Assembly: GCA_024690485.1 (NCBI GenBank)
Contig: JAILPB010000011.1
Coordinates: 1 to 44,239 of the forward strand
Source of the DNA: Butyrivibrio sp.
GTDB taxonomy: Bacteria > Bacillota > Clostridia > Lachnospirales > Lachnospiraceae
Reading direction: 5' to 3'
Length of the DNA: 44,239 nt
Shown here: positions 16,844 to 25,102 of the stretch, in pieces
Position numbering within the stretch: the first letter of the stretch is position 1
How the letters are laid out: every line of letters starts with the position of its first letter
Notes under the pieces: model-generated
What the model saw: only the letters and a program-made list of their open reading frames with translations
What the model was told of the DNA's origin: nothing
Database searches by the model: none
Translations under genes and position numbers: made by a program

Positions 16844-17310
16844 CAGTCTCCCTCTTTTTGTTCTTTGGCACGCTTAGTATAAGTAAAGCTGGTTCTTTCG
16901 TCCATTTCTTTTGCTTCGGCTTCTTTTTCTTCTTCCATAAATTGCAAAAAAGCCTTTTCTCTAAGGCGCTCCTGCATTTTCCTCTCCTGAATCGCCTTTG
17001 TAAGCTTAAGTCTTGCCATCTCGTACTTTGCGCGATAGGTTTCAACCACTGCTTCCTGATTCAGGATCATTACATCCATCTGTTTTTCCGCATAATTATT
17101 ATCGACTATATCCCGAACGTTCATTATGCTTTCACTTCTAAGCCTATAGGCTTCTTCGATGTAATCCTGTTTTCTCTTTCTATATCCTTCAAGTATCTCA
17201 AGCTGGTCATTTAAGTTCTTATTTGCCACGGCAAATTCCATCTTGACCTGCTCTTCCTGCTGAAGTCTTAAATTTAATACGCCCTGAAGCCTATAATTAA
17301 ATCTCGCCAT
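16843..17310 (-). CDS. fliJ: Flagellar export chaperone FliJ
   Basis: 155 residues, almost entirely one antiparallel coiled coil, as expected for the stalk-like FliJ. FliJ binds the FliI ring and FlhA to drive type III export. It starts MARFNYRLQGVLNLRLQQEE, a pattern (F-x-Y-x-L-x-x-V/L-L) shared by FliJ proteins. The C-terminus is Lys/Glu rich. It sits 30 bases after fliI and overlaps the motE-like gene by one base. Identification rests on weak sequence similarity plus an exact position in a conserved order. Confidence 0.9.
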   Translation of the reverse strand: MARFNYRLQGVLNLRLQQEEQVKMEFAVANKNLNDQLEILEGYRKRKQDYIEEAYRLRSESIMNVRDIVDNNYAEKQMDVMILNQEAVVETYRAKYEMARLKLTKAIQERKMQERLREKAFLQFMEEEKEAEAKEMDERTSFTYTKRAKEQKEGD

Positions 17311-17340
17311 ATAACACCTTTAAAAACCTCTGTCACGGCA

Positions 17341-18699
17341 TCAATCTGCGAATAGTCTTTCAAGCTGCTGCACTATCTCTTCGTAACCAAACTTTTCATC
17401 AGTTTCCTGCATCAAAAAGTTGTTTACAGCTTCTATCTTCGATACGGCATAATCAATATTCTTGTTAGCACCGCTCTTGTATGCTCCGATGTTAATCAGA
17501 TCCTCTGCGTCATTGTAGGTAGCAAGGACGTTTTTAAGTTTTCCTGCAGCTTTCTTTTGCTCAGAAGGTGCAATTGCACTCATACATCTTGATATGCTTG
17601 CAAGAACGTCTATTGCAGGATAATGGTTCTTTTGGGCAAGCTTTCTGTCAAGGACAATATGTCCATCCAGAATACCTCTTGCCGTATCGGTTATAGGCTC
17701 ATTGAAATCATCACCATCTACAAGCACTGTATAAAGGCCAGTGATAGAGCCTTTTCTTGATCTGCCTGCTCTCTCTAAAAGGCGCGGCATCTCTGCGTAT
17801 ACGCTTGGAGGATAGCCTCTTGAAACGGGAGGCTCACCGCTGGCAAGTCCTATCTCTCTTTGAGCCATTGAAAAACGTGTAAGGGAATCCATCATAAGTA
17901 GCACATCTTTTCCCTTATCACGAAAATACTCTGCTATGGAAGTAGCTGTCTTTGCTGCCTTAAGTCTCTCAAGAGCAGGCTTATCACTTGTTGCAACAAC
18001 TACAATAGACCTTGCCATACCTTCCTCACCAAGGTCTCTCTCAATGAATTCTCTAACTTCCCTTCCTCGCTCTCCGATAAGGGCAATAACATTAATGTCT
18101 GCCTCGGTATTTCTTGCAAACATACCCATCAATGTACTTTTACCTACGCCGGAACCAGCAAATATGCCGATTCGCTGTCCCTTACCAACTGTTAAAAGAC
18201 CATCGACCGCCTTAACTCCAAGGGATAATACATCTGAAATCGGATCTCTGGTCATGGGATCCGGAGGCTGATTCTCAACTGAATAGGCAACGCCGTTTTC
18301 AAGGGATGTTCCCTGACCATAGCTTGTTCCATCTATTCTTCCAAGGCCGTCTAAGGTCTTTCCAAGGAGTCCCTCACCAACATTCACTCTTAAGGGCGCG
18401 TCGGTGTTTTCAACTATACTTCCGCTTCCGATACCGCTTGTATTTTCATAGGGCATAAGAAGAACATGATTGTCCCTAAAGCCAACAACCTCAGCCATGG
18501 TACCTTTCCCCTGAGGTCTTGCGGTACTTTCACCATCCTTACTCTTTGGATAGATGTAGCAGATGTCACCCATTTTTGCCTGGGGACCTGCCGACTCTAT
18601 AGTAAGGCCTACCACATTAACAACCTTTCCTCTAACTCTGTAAAAGGTGTTATTTGTGAGTTTTTTGTATTTAGAATAGTCAATTATTCCATTTCCCAT
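17341..18699 (-). CDS. fliI: Flagellum-specific ATPase FliI
   Basis: 452 residues, normal length, related to F1-ATPase beta. It powers unloading of export substrates at the flagellar type III gate. Walker A GSGVGKST is at about 182-189, GERGREVREFIE follows, and Walker B VLLMMDSLTRF is at about 260-270. The FliI/YscN signature ASGEPPVSRGYPPSVYAEMP is present, with GLYTVLVDGDD after it. The start overlaps the fliH stop by one base. Confidence 0.97.
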   Translation of the reverse strand: MGNGIIDYSKYKKLTNNTFYRVRGKVVNVVGLTIESAGPQAKMGDICYIYPKSKDGESTARPQGKGTMAEVVGFRDNHVLLMPYENTSGIGSGSIVENTDAPLRVNVGEGLLGKTLDGLGRIDGTSYGQGTSLENGVAYSVENQPPDPMTRDPISDVLSLGVKAVDGLLTVGKGQRIGIFAGSGVGKSTLMGMFARNTEADINVIALIGERGREVREFIERDLGEEGMARSIVVVATSDKPALERLKAAKTATSIAEYFRDKGKDVLLMMDSLTRFSMAQREIGLASGEPPVSRGYPPSVYAEMPRLLERAGRSRKGSITGLYTVLVDGDDFNEPITDTARGILDGHIVLDRKLAQKNHYPAIDVLASISRCMSAIAPSEQKKAAGKLKNVLATYNDAEDLINIGAYKSGANKNIDYAVSKIEAVNNFLMQETDEKFGYEEIVQQLERLFAD

Positions 18700-19814
18700 C
18701 AGCGTTTATTCCTGTCAAAAGAAAGGAGCTTTAGTTTTCTTGCAAGCTCAGACAGTTCAACACCAAGTGAACAGTCAAATACTCCGCCTTCTGATTCTAA
18801 AATACATTCATTTTCCTGAAGAAGAGGATCTTCTATTATTTCCAAAGTAGAATTAGGACTTCCCATAGCCTCTTCAAGAGCTGGCTTTTCATCTGTAACA
18901 AGATCAAAATCATCAGATGAAACATGAAGGATAATATCCGTTCCGCTCTCCATCTTACTAAGGGTAGTTTTTAGAAGATGCATGATGATATCCTTGTTTT
19001 CCCTAAGGTCCACGTTAAAGACATGTTCATAGATATTAGTCAGAGTATCAACCATATCCGGTTCTATAGAATTAACAAGCTGCTGAAAATCAGCCTGCAT
19101 CTTCTCTTTTTCTTCTGCAATCTCAGCTTCCGCATCTGCTTTAAGCTGCTCTGCTTCCTGAGAGCCTTGAGAAAAACCGGCTTCATATCCGGCATTTCTG
19201 CCTTCTTCTTCAGCCTGGGCTCTTATCTGATCAGCTTCTTCATTGGCTGCTGCAACTATCTGCTGAGCCTGCTCCTCAGCCATCCTGATCTGTTCATCTA
19301 TCTGAGCCTGAATGTCCTCAAGGTTTATCTGAGGTGTTTCCGTTCCTTCCTGCTCCTCCATAGGGGCTTCTAAGTCCATGCCAAGGTTCATATCGTCACC
19401 TGACATCATATTTTCTTCAGAATTAAACATTTCGCCTGAAGGCTGATCAAAATCCATGGACTCAGAAGGCATATCTCCATCCATATCTTCAGGAAAACCC
19501 TGATTAATGTCCGGGTTAAAATTCTGATTAAAGCCCTGATCCACAGAAAATCCATCCCCTCCGTCCATCTCAGGCGCAGGAGCTCCGATTATGTTCTGAC
19601 CATCCTCATAAGCATCTATCTGGCCATAGTCGATTCCGGCTTCGAAACCATCATACAACACTTCCTCGCCATTTTCCTGGCGCTCAGCCATAAGGCGCTT
19701 GGCTTCTTCAGCATGGTACTTTTCTATTTTTTGCTCTGCAAGCTCATTATTGTCGATGATTCTCTTTTCATTCTCATCTACATTAACCCAGAAAGCTTTA
19801 AACAAATTAGACAA
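18699..19814 (-). CDS. fliH: Flagellar assembly protein FliH with acidic low-complexity insert
   Basis: 371 residues, against about 210-240 in Bacillus and E. coli. FliH is the stator-like regulator of FliI. The C-terminal half is normal: a long coiled coil (about 165-245, INLEDIQAQIDEQIRMAEEQ, with GYEAGFSQGSQEAEQ) and the FliH/YscL domain with NIYEHVFNVDLRENKDIIMH and VFDCSLGVELSELARKL. Residues about 65-162 are an insert rich in Met, Asp, Gly, Asn, Gln and Phe. The start codon is TTG, 9 bases after GGAGGTG, and overlaps the fliG end by eight bases. The ATG alternatives inside would lose the conserved N-terminus. Confidence 0.92.
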   Translation of the reverse strand: MSNLFKAFWVNVDENEKRIIDNNELAEQKIEKYHAEEAKRLMAERQENGEEVLYDGFEAGIDYGQIDAYEDGQNIIGAPAPEMDGGDGFSVDQGFNQNFNPDINQGFPEDMDGDMPSESMDFDQPSGEMFNSEENMMSGDDMNLGMDLEAPMEEQEGTETPQINLEDIQAQIDEQIRMAEEQAQQIVAAANEEADQIRAQAEEEGRNAGYEAGFSQGSQEAEQLKADAEAEIAEEKEKMQADFQQLVNSIEPDMVDTLTNIYEHVFNVDLRENKDIIMHLLKTTLSKMESGTDIILHVSSDDFDLVTDEKPALEEAMGSPNSTLEIIEDPLLQENECILESEGGVFDCSLGVELSELARKLKLLSFDRNKR

Positions 19815-20901
19815 CTAGCTCATCACCTCCGCCTCTGGAGATTACAATTTCACCTGAATCCTCAAGCTTACGGATAACATTAACGATCTTCTGCTGTGCT
19901 TCCTCAACATCCTTCATACGAACAGGTCCCATGAAGTCCATATCTTCCTTGATCATAGCAGCAAGACGTTTTGACAGGTTGTTGAAAATAGCAACCTGAA
20001 CCTGCTCGGTTGAGCCCTTGCAGGCAAGACCAAGGTCAGCATTATCAACGTCACGCAATACTCTCTGAATAGCTCTGTCGTCCAGAAGAAGGATATCCTC
20101 GAATACGAACATCTTCTTGCGGATCTCATCAGCAAGCTCGGGCTGCTCGATTTCCAGAGTCTCCATGATATGCTTTTCAGTAGCACGATCAACAGTATTA
20201 AGGATTTCAACAACAGCATCGACACCACCGACAACGGTGTAATCCTGGTTAACAAGGGATGAAAGCTTGGATTCAAGAATTCGCTCAACATCCTTGATGG
20301 TATCAGGACTTGTTCTATCCATGGTTGCAATACGCTTTGCTACATCCGCCTGTCTTTCAGGAGGAAGAGCGCCCAAAATCATCGCACTCTGAGAAGGCGA
20401 CATATAGGACATGATAAGCGCAATAGTCTGCGGATGCTCATCCTGTATGAATGTAAGAAGCTGTGAAGGATCAGTCTTTCTGATAAATTCGAAAGGCTTA
20501 ACCTGCAAGGACGCAGTAAGCTTACTGATAACGTCCATGGCCTTGTCTTCACCAAGGGCTTTTTCAAGAAGTTCCTTGGCATAGTTAATACCACCCTCGG
20601 CAATATACTGCTGGGCAAGACAAATACCATAGAATTCCTCTATGACCGCTTCTTTTACCTGAGGAGTAACACTCCTTGTGTTTGCAATTTCAAGGGTGAG
20701 TTCCTCAATTTCGTCTTCCTTTAAATGTTTAAATATTGCTGATGATTTCTCGGGGCCTAGAGAAATAAGAAGGATTGCTGCCTTCTGAGTTCCCGACAAA
20801 TTAGCCGTCAGCGCAGGATCATAATTTCCCTGAGGGGGAAGCGAACCACCACCGGTACCTTCATCTAAATCATCATCAAATTCTTCGCCGTCTATAGCCA
20901 T
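19807..20901 (-). CDS. fliG: Flagellar motor switch protein FliG
   Basis: 364 residues. It forms the C-ring layer that contacts the stators and FliF. It has an N-terminal acidic, Gly-rich extension of about 35 residues before LSGTQKAAILLISLGPEKSS, the normal start of the family. The middle domain has the EHPQTIALIMSYMSPSQSA segment with the EHPQ motif (here DEHPQT). The C-terminal motor domain has VFEDILLLDDRAIQRVLRDV with the conserved charged residues, then RMKDVEEAQQKIVNVIRKLE. GGGGAG precedes the ATG. The extra N-terminus is unusual, since this part binds FliF. Confidence 0.97.
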   Translation of the reverse strand: MAIDGEEFDDDLDEGTGGGSLPPQGNYDPALTANLSGTQKAAILLISLGPEKSSAIFKHLKEDEIEELTLEIANTRSVTPQVKEAVIEEFYGICLAQQYIAEGGINYAKELLEKALGEDKAMDVISKLTASLQVKPFEFIRKTDPSQLLTFIQDEHPQTIALIMSYMSPSQSAMILGALPPERQADVAKRIATMDRTSPDTIKDVERILESKLSSLVNQDYTVVGGVDAVVEILNTVDRATEKHIMETLEIEQPELADEIRKKMFVFEDILLLDDRAIQRVLRDVDNADLGLACKGSTEQVQVAIFNNLSKRLAAMIKEDMDFMGPVRMKDVEEAQQKIVNVIRKLEDSGEIVISRGGGDELVV

Positions 20902-20928
20902 ACCTTAACTCCCCTTTGTACTTAGTCT

Positions 20929-22569
20929 TTACTCATAATCCTCGTTCAGCCAGTTACGAAGAAGTGTAGCTGCTGCTTCCGGATTCTCATCGATGAACTT
21001 CTCGATAAGTCTCTTTGTCTCACTACCCTCATCGATTGAAATCTCATCAAGGGTATCAACAACTTCTTCAGGCTGTGACTCAAGAAGTTCCTCAACGGAA
21101 AGCTCCTCAGGAAGGATTTCTTCCTCAGCCTCTTCCTCTTCAAGCTCTTCTTTCCTTGTTCTGATACTTCTCCAGATAACGAATCCGAGAAGTCCGAGGA
21201 TAAGAAGAATAAGAATAATCTGCAAAATATCCGTAAGCGTCAGCCCCTTTCCTTCTGAATCAAAGAACATTGGTTGATTGTATGCTGTCATTGATATGTT
21301 GCTTGGATCAATTCCACTTGCTTTAGCTACGATGTTTATGGTGTCATCCGTTACTTCTGTAGGTGTAACATCTGTATTTATCTTAAATTCATCCCATGGA
21401 ACATCTCCGTGTTCTGAAGGAACATATTCATCCTCGTTGTAGATCACATATTTGATAGCTGTAACTGAGATGGATGACTTTTCATAATCAACAACTCCCG
21501 CAGGTGTTGTGATGGTTGTTATCTTTTCGTTAGGAAGGTAATCCCTTGATTCCTCTTCGATATTTGATGTAGATGAGCCGTTATCCTGAAGCATGTAGCT
21601 TGTCTCATCATCGTTATTGGTGTCAGTTCCAGGAATTCCGCTTGTACCATTTACATTGTTTGCTGAGTAGGTATCCTCATGGCTAAGTACGCCCTGCTTC
21701 TGATCATCTGCAGGATAATACTCATGCTCAGTTGACTCGACACTTGAAAAATCAAGAATAAGGTTACTTGCAACTTCAATATCCGTATAGAGCTTTGTTC
21801 CCTGCAAAACTCTGATGATTTCAGATCTTATCTGATTCTCTGCCTTGGTCTTGGCATTTAACTGAGTGCTTGCAAGTCCTGAAGCAGATGATTCCTCAGA
21901 TCCCGAAAAGAGCATATGACCTTCGGAATCCATGATCACGATATTTTCAGTTGTTTTATTGCCCAGTGCAACAGAAATAGCCTTTGCGAGGTATGCTGCG
22001 TTATCCTCTGTAAAGGCTTCGGGATCTTTCAATTTAAGGACCATACTTGCAGAAGACTCAAGATTCTGTGACAGAAGGGTTCCGTCATTGGTTGGAATAT
22101 TAAGCTCAACCTTAGCCTTTTCAATGGCTTCGAACTCCTCTATGAATTCGTTCGCAAGCTGATCTTCTAAGTATTTCTTGTACTTCTTCTGCTTATCTGA
22201 CTCAGTGGTTGAGAAACTTCCGTCAACTACATTATCAATCTTGTAGGTCTCAGCCTGAATGTCATTTTGCGCAAGAAGCAGTGTAGCTGATGTTTTATCC
22301 TTCTCAAGTATTTCAAACCGCAAAGTATCATCAGAAAGGCGGTATTTTACCCCATTCTCATCGAGAAGCTCTACAATCTGAGCCGACTGCTTTGTGTTCT
22401 CCGCAGTAACCAGTTCCACATACTTTGGCTGGTTAAATACAGTCAGAAGAATAACCACTGTAAGAAGTACGGCTGCTACTCCGGCTATCATTAGCGTCTT
22501 CTGTCTTATTGTAAAGCGATTCCACCACTCAAGGATCCTGTCCCTGAGCTCCAAAAGACGTTCTCGCAT
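20929..22569 (-). CDS. fliF: Flagellar MS-ring protein FliF
   Basis: 546 residues, the expected length. It forms the inner-membrane MS ring on which the export gate and C ring assemble. Membrane span 1 is at about 24-44 (TLMIAGVAAVLLTVVILLTV). The ring-building motifs follow, including VELVTAENTKQSAQIVELL and PKYVELVT-like strands, QLANEFIEEFEAIEKAKVEL, and ILDFSSVESTEHEYYPADDQ. A long, Ser/Asn/Asp-rich periplasmic insert spans about 300-350. Membrane span 2 is at about 442-462, followed by the acidic cytoplasmic tail that binds FliG. GGGGAGGAG precedes the ATG. Confidence 0.97.
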   Translation of the reverse strand: MRERLLELRDRILEWWNRFTIRQKTLMIAGVAAVLLTVVILLTVFNQPKYVELVTAENTKQSAQIVELLDENGVKYRLSDDTLRFEILEKDKTSATLLLAQNDIQAETYKIDNVVDGSFSTTESDKQKKYKKYLEDQLANEFIEEFEAIEKAKVELNIPTNDGTLLSQNLESSASMVLKLKDPEAFTEDNAAYLAKAISVALGNKTTENIVIMDSEGHMLFSGSEESSASGLASTQLNAKTKAENQIRSEIIRVLQGTKLYTDIEVASNLILDFSSVESTEHEYYPADDQKQGVLSHEDTYSANNVNGTSGIPGTDTNNDDETSYMLQDNGSSTSNIEEESRDYLPNEKITTITTPAGVVDYEKSSISVTAIKYVIYNEDEYVPSEHGDVPWDEFKINTDVTPTEVTDDTINIVAKASGIDPSNISMTAYNQPMFFDSEGKGLTLTDILQIILILLILGLLGFVIWRSIRTRKEELEEEEAEEEILPEELSVEELLESQPEEVVDTLDEISIDEGSETKRLIEKFIDENPEAAATLLRNWLNEDYE

Positions 22570-22598
22570 ACTTCTCTCCTCCCCAAAAAACTAATAAA

Positions 22599-22940
22599 TT
22601 ATATCTGCATCTGCATAATCTCTCTATAAGCCGCAAGTGCTCTGTCTCTTACGGCGATTGTATACTGAAGCGCTGTCTCAGCCTTCTGCAGAGCGATACC
22701 AAGGTCGTGGGTATTGTCTGTTTCACCAAGGGCCCACTTTATCTCTTCGTTCTCTGCGTCAGACAGATAAGCATTCGTAGTATTTATATTCTCAACAGTT
22801 CTCTTGAAAATATTAGAAAATGAACCATCGTTACCATATCTGTCACCTAATGGATTGATAACTCTGCTGTGAACTTTTTCAGCATTTCTGATAGCTGCAG
22901 AATGAACATTTCTGATCTGACTGATATCAATATCTGCCAT
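22599..22940 (-). CDS. fliE: Flagellar hook-basal body protein FliE
   Basis: 113 residues. FliE is the adapter between the MS ring and the proximal rod. It has the family features FSNIFKRTVENINTTNAYLS and HDLGIALQKAETALQYTIAVRDRALAAYREIMQMQI, the latter being the conserved C-terminal helix. AGGAGGGG precedes the ATG. It lies 47 bases after flgC and 29 before fliF. Confidence 0.96.
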   Translation of the reverse strand: MADIDISQIRNVHSAAIRNAEKVHSRVINPLGDRYGNDGSFSNIFKRTVENINTTNAYLSDAENEEIKWALGETDNTHDLGIALQKAETALQYTIAVRDRALAAYREIMQMQI

Positions 22941-22987
22941 AACCCCTCCTAATTGTTAACGCTGCACTCGTAAAAGCACCTTTAAAC

Positions 22988-23446
22988 TTAGCCTTGTGCT
23001 ATTGAAAGTCCCTGAGTCATCAGGTACTTACTTGAAGCAAAAGCTGTAGCATTGGCCTCATAACCTCTTTGGGCATCAATAAGGTTTGTCATCTCAGTTA
23101 CGATATCAACGTTTGGATATGTGACATATCCGTATTCATCAGCGTCAGGATGGGACGGATCATAAACCATCTTATAGTCAGTCCATGTGTCATCCTTTAT
23201 GGAAGAAACCTTAACGCCTCTTCCGCTGTAGTGATCAAGTCTGTCATTAAGGATTTTTGAAAAAGGTGTCTGTGTTCCCTTCTCAGTAAAGGTCACAACC
23301 TTTCTGGTATATACATCACCGGTTGCATCTCTTGTGGTGTTTGCATTGGCAATATTCTGAGAAATGATATCCATGCGGAATCTCTCAGCAGTCATGCCGG
23401 ATGAATTGATATTAAAGGAGTCGAAAATGTTACCTGTACTAATCAT
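22988..23446 (-). CDS. flgC: Flagellar basal-body rod protein FlgC
   Basis: 152 residues. Proximal rod subunit. The N-terminal rod motif reads RMDIISQNIANANTTRDATG, and the C-terminus has NVDIVTEMTNLIDAQRGYEANATAF, both diagnostic. GVKVSSIKDDTWTDYKMVYD lies between them. AAGGAGG precedes the ATG; 11 bases follow flgB. Confidence 0.97.
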   Translation of the reverse strand: MISTGNIFDSFNINSSGMTAERFRMDIISQNIANANTTRDATGDVYTRKVVTFTEKGTQTPFSKILNDRLDHYSGRGVKVSSIKDDTWTDYKMVYDPSHPDADEYGYVTYPNVDIVTEMTNLIDAQRGYEANATAFASSKYLMTQGLSIAQG

Positions 23447-23457
23447 CAGCTACCTCC

Positions 23458-23853
23458 TTACTGTCCACTCATTGCATTTTTAAGGTTGGAGAATTCTGAA
23501 TTTATACCAAGCATTACGCCCTGATACTTTATCTGATTGGCGGCAAGGGTAACGTTCTCTGTATCGATATCTACGTTATTGCCATCCATTCTGTAAGAAT
23601 AATTAGAATAGTCAGTATATGTTCTGGGCTTTAATCTATCTAGCTTTACGTCTTTAACCTTGGCATCCATCGTCTTATATCTGGAGTTACCAAGGGCTCT
23701 CTCAAGCTCTCTCTCAAACGCAACATCCTCACGCTTATAATAAGGCGTGTTGACATTGGCTATATTATTGGACAGAACTTCATTCCTGATCCAAGATGCA
23801 TCTGCTGTCTTATCCAGCACATTGATATAGTCAAATGCGTTGCTGTTTATCAT
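23458..23853 (-). CDS. flgB: Flagellar basal-body rod protein FlgB
   Basis: 131 residues. Proximal rod subunit and first gene of the flagellar locus. The rod motif NEVLSNNIANVNTPYYKRED is at about 25-45, and the end NVTLAANQIKYQGVMLGINSE is typical of FlgB. AAGGGGGG precedes the ATG by six bases, and a good housekeeping promoter lies upstream. As in Bacillus, codY is the next gene upstream. Confidence 0.97.
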   Translation of the reverse strand: MINSNAFDYINVLDKTADASWIRNEVLSNNIANVNTPYYKREDVAFERELERALGNSRYKTMDAKVKDVKLDRLKPRTYTDYSNYSYRMDGNNVDIDTENVTLAANQIKYQGVMLGINSEFSNLKNAMSGQ

Positions 23854-23882
23854 AGAATCCCCCCTTACCCATGAACAAAAGA

Positions 23883-23898
23883 GTTAAAACCTTTTAAC
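23883..23898. promoter_or_regulatory. Palindrome just downstream of the flgB promoter
   Basis: GTTAAAAC followed by CTTTTAAC: seven-base arms GTTAAAA/TTTTAAC around CC. It covers about +3 to +18 of the predicted transcript, a common position for a repressor operator. It does not resemble a CodY box. The regulator is unknown. Confidence 0.4.
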
Positions 23899-23907
23899 CC
23901 TAATATC

Positions 23908-23936
23908 ATATTATGATTTTTTAATGCAAATTACAA
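23908..23936 (-). promoter_or_regulatory. Housekeeping promoter of the flgB operon
   Basis: TTGTAA (23931-23936), 17-base spacer, TAATAT (23908-23913) on the minus strand: 4/6 and 5/6 matches to the sigma-A consensus with ideal spacing. It lies about 55 bases before the flgB start. No sigma-28 -10 element is seen here. Confidence 0.65.
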
Positions 23937-23995
23937 GGTTTTTGAGTAAATTTACACTTTATGTTGTGCTTTTTTTCTCATCAGACACAAGAAAT

Positions 23996-24030
23996 TGTAA
24001 AAAGGGACTTATCAAAAAGATAAATCCCTT
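23996..24030 (-). terminator. Terminator after codY
   Basis: On the minus strand AAGGGATTTATC pairs with GATAAGTCCCTT (12 positions, one G-T pair) across five T, followed by a short T run. It separates codY from the flgB promoter, 83 bases after the codY stop. Confidence 0.8.
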
Positions 24031-24112
24031 CATCATCATCCGTCCTGACATATTCTTTTTCGGAAAGAACGAATTGCCATATTATGCCTGATATAAAAGC
24101 TTCGCAGAATGT

Positions 24113-24892
24113 TCACATTTGTGACTTAAGTTTCTTGATCTCATCAAATACCACATCGTTCAAAACCTTGATGTAGGTACCCTTCATGCCGGAAGATCTG
24201 GATTCTATTACGCCGGCACTTTCAAACTTTCTAAGAGCATTAACGATAACACTTCTGGTAATGCCTACTCTGTCAGCAATCTTACTTGCAACCAGTACGC
24301 CTTCCATACCATCAAGCTCATCAAAAATGTGAATGATGGCTTCCATCTCAGAAAATGAAAGTGTGCTAATTGCGGATTTAACTACAGCAAGCTTTCTGCT
24401 CTCTTCAGCACTTTCCTCATTTACAGCTCTTAGCATCTCAAGGCCAACTACAGTTGTGCCATATTCGCATAAAATAATATCGTCGATATCATATGGCTCA
24501 TTGCACTTATAGATAAACAGTGTTCCAAGTCTCTCACCGGCAATCTCAATAGGCGTAATGATTGCCTGATACTTTCCCATATCGACATCTTCAAAGCCCA
24601 GGGTCTGAAGATTTACGTTTTCCTTTGTAGAGAGAACTGTAAGAAGTCTCTCGTTAAGCATCGGATCTATGAAGCTTCCTACATCGTCAACAAGCATCTC
24701 TCCAAGAGAGTCCACCTGAGAAGTCTCACCTATTCCCAAAACCTTACCCTTACGGCTGATAACAAGCATATTTGAATTAAGTATTTCACATAGGACTGAG
24801 CAAATATCATTGAAAACAACCTTGCCAGAATTACTGTTATGCAAAAGTTTCCCAATTTTTCTTGTTTTGTCAAGTAACTGTACGCTACTCAT
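24113..24892 (-). CDS. codY: GTP/branched-chain amino acid-sensing global regulator CodY
   Basis: 259 residues from the ATG at 24892, exactly the Bacillus length. AGGAGA lies seven bases upstream, and an earlier in-frame ATG at 24934 lacks a site. CodY represses nutrient-scavenging genes, and in Bacillus the fla/che operon, when branched-chain amino acids and GTP are abundant. The start SSVQLLDKTRKIGKLLHNS aligns with LLQKTRIINSMLQ of Bacillus. The N-terminal GAF domain follows (about 20-150), with VISRKGKVLGIGE. The C-terminal winged HTH is ASKIADRVGITRSVIVNALR at about 208-227, followed by ESRSSGMKGTYIKVLN. Its place directly before flgB matches the Bacillus order. Confidence 0.97.
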   Translation of the reverse strand: MSSVQLLDKTRKIGKLLHNSNSGKVVFNDICSVLCEILNSNMLVISRKGKVLGIGETSQVDSLGEMLVDDVGSFIDPMLNERLLTVLSTKENVNLQTLGFEDVDMGKYQAIITPIEIAGERLGTLFIYKCNEPYDIDDIILCEYGTTVVGLEMLRAVNEESAEESRKLAVVKSAISTLSFSEMEAIIHIFDELDGMEGVLVASKIADRVGITRSVIVNALRKFESAGVIESRSSGMKGTYIKVLNDVVFDEIKKLKSQM

Positions 24893-24904
24893 GAAAAATC
24901 TCCT

Positions 24905-24919
24905 TTTTTTCTGAAAATG
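24905..24919 (-). promoter_or_regulatory. CodY-box-like site at the codY ribosome-binding region
   Basis: Minus-strand CATTTTCAGAAAAAA matches the CodY consensus AATTTTCWGAAAATT at 12 of 15 positions, including the central TTTTCAGAAAA. It ends 12 bases before the codY start and overlaps the upstream edge of the ribosome site. A bound dimer here would act as a roadblock and give autoregulation. Confidence 0.5.
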
Positions 24920-24955
24920 ATTTGCGATTTGCACAATTCCAATACAACTATGAAA

Positions 24956-24984
24956 ATTGTATCATATAAATTTACCTACATCAA
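24956..24984 (-). promoter_or_regulatory. codY promoter
   Basis: TTGATG (24979-24984), 17 bases, TACAAT (24956-24961) on the minus strand: 4/6 and 5/6 consensus matches. The expected start at about 24949 leaves a leader of about 57 bases. A weaker CodY-like half-site (24944-24958, 10/15) overlaps the -10. Confidence 0.65.
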
Positions 24985-25051
24985 AGAGATTTGCGCCTAT
25001 TTTTTATTAAATTAAAATAAATTACAAAAATATTTATACTGATATTTTTAT

Positions 25052-25088
25052 CAAAAAGTCCGTTAAAGCGAAAATGCTTTAACGGACT
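25052..25088 (-). terminator. Terminator after topA
   Basis: AGTCCGTTAAAGC and GCTTTAACGGACT (25057-25069 with 25076-25088) are exact complements, 13 pairs with a six-base loop, followed on the minus strand by five T. It begins 15 bases after the topA stop. Confidence 0.92.
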
Positions 25089-25102
25089 CTAAATCATCTT
25101 TA

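Noticed and set aside
23854..24112. Search for a cyclic-di-GMP riboswitch before flgB.
   Set aside because: The conserved GEMM core is absent; only a promoter, a palindrome and the codY terminator were seen.
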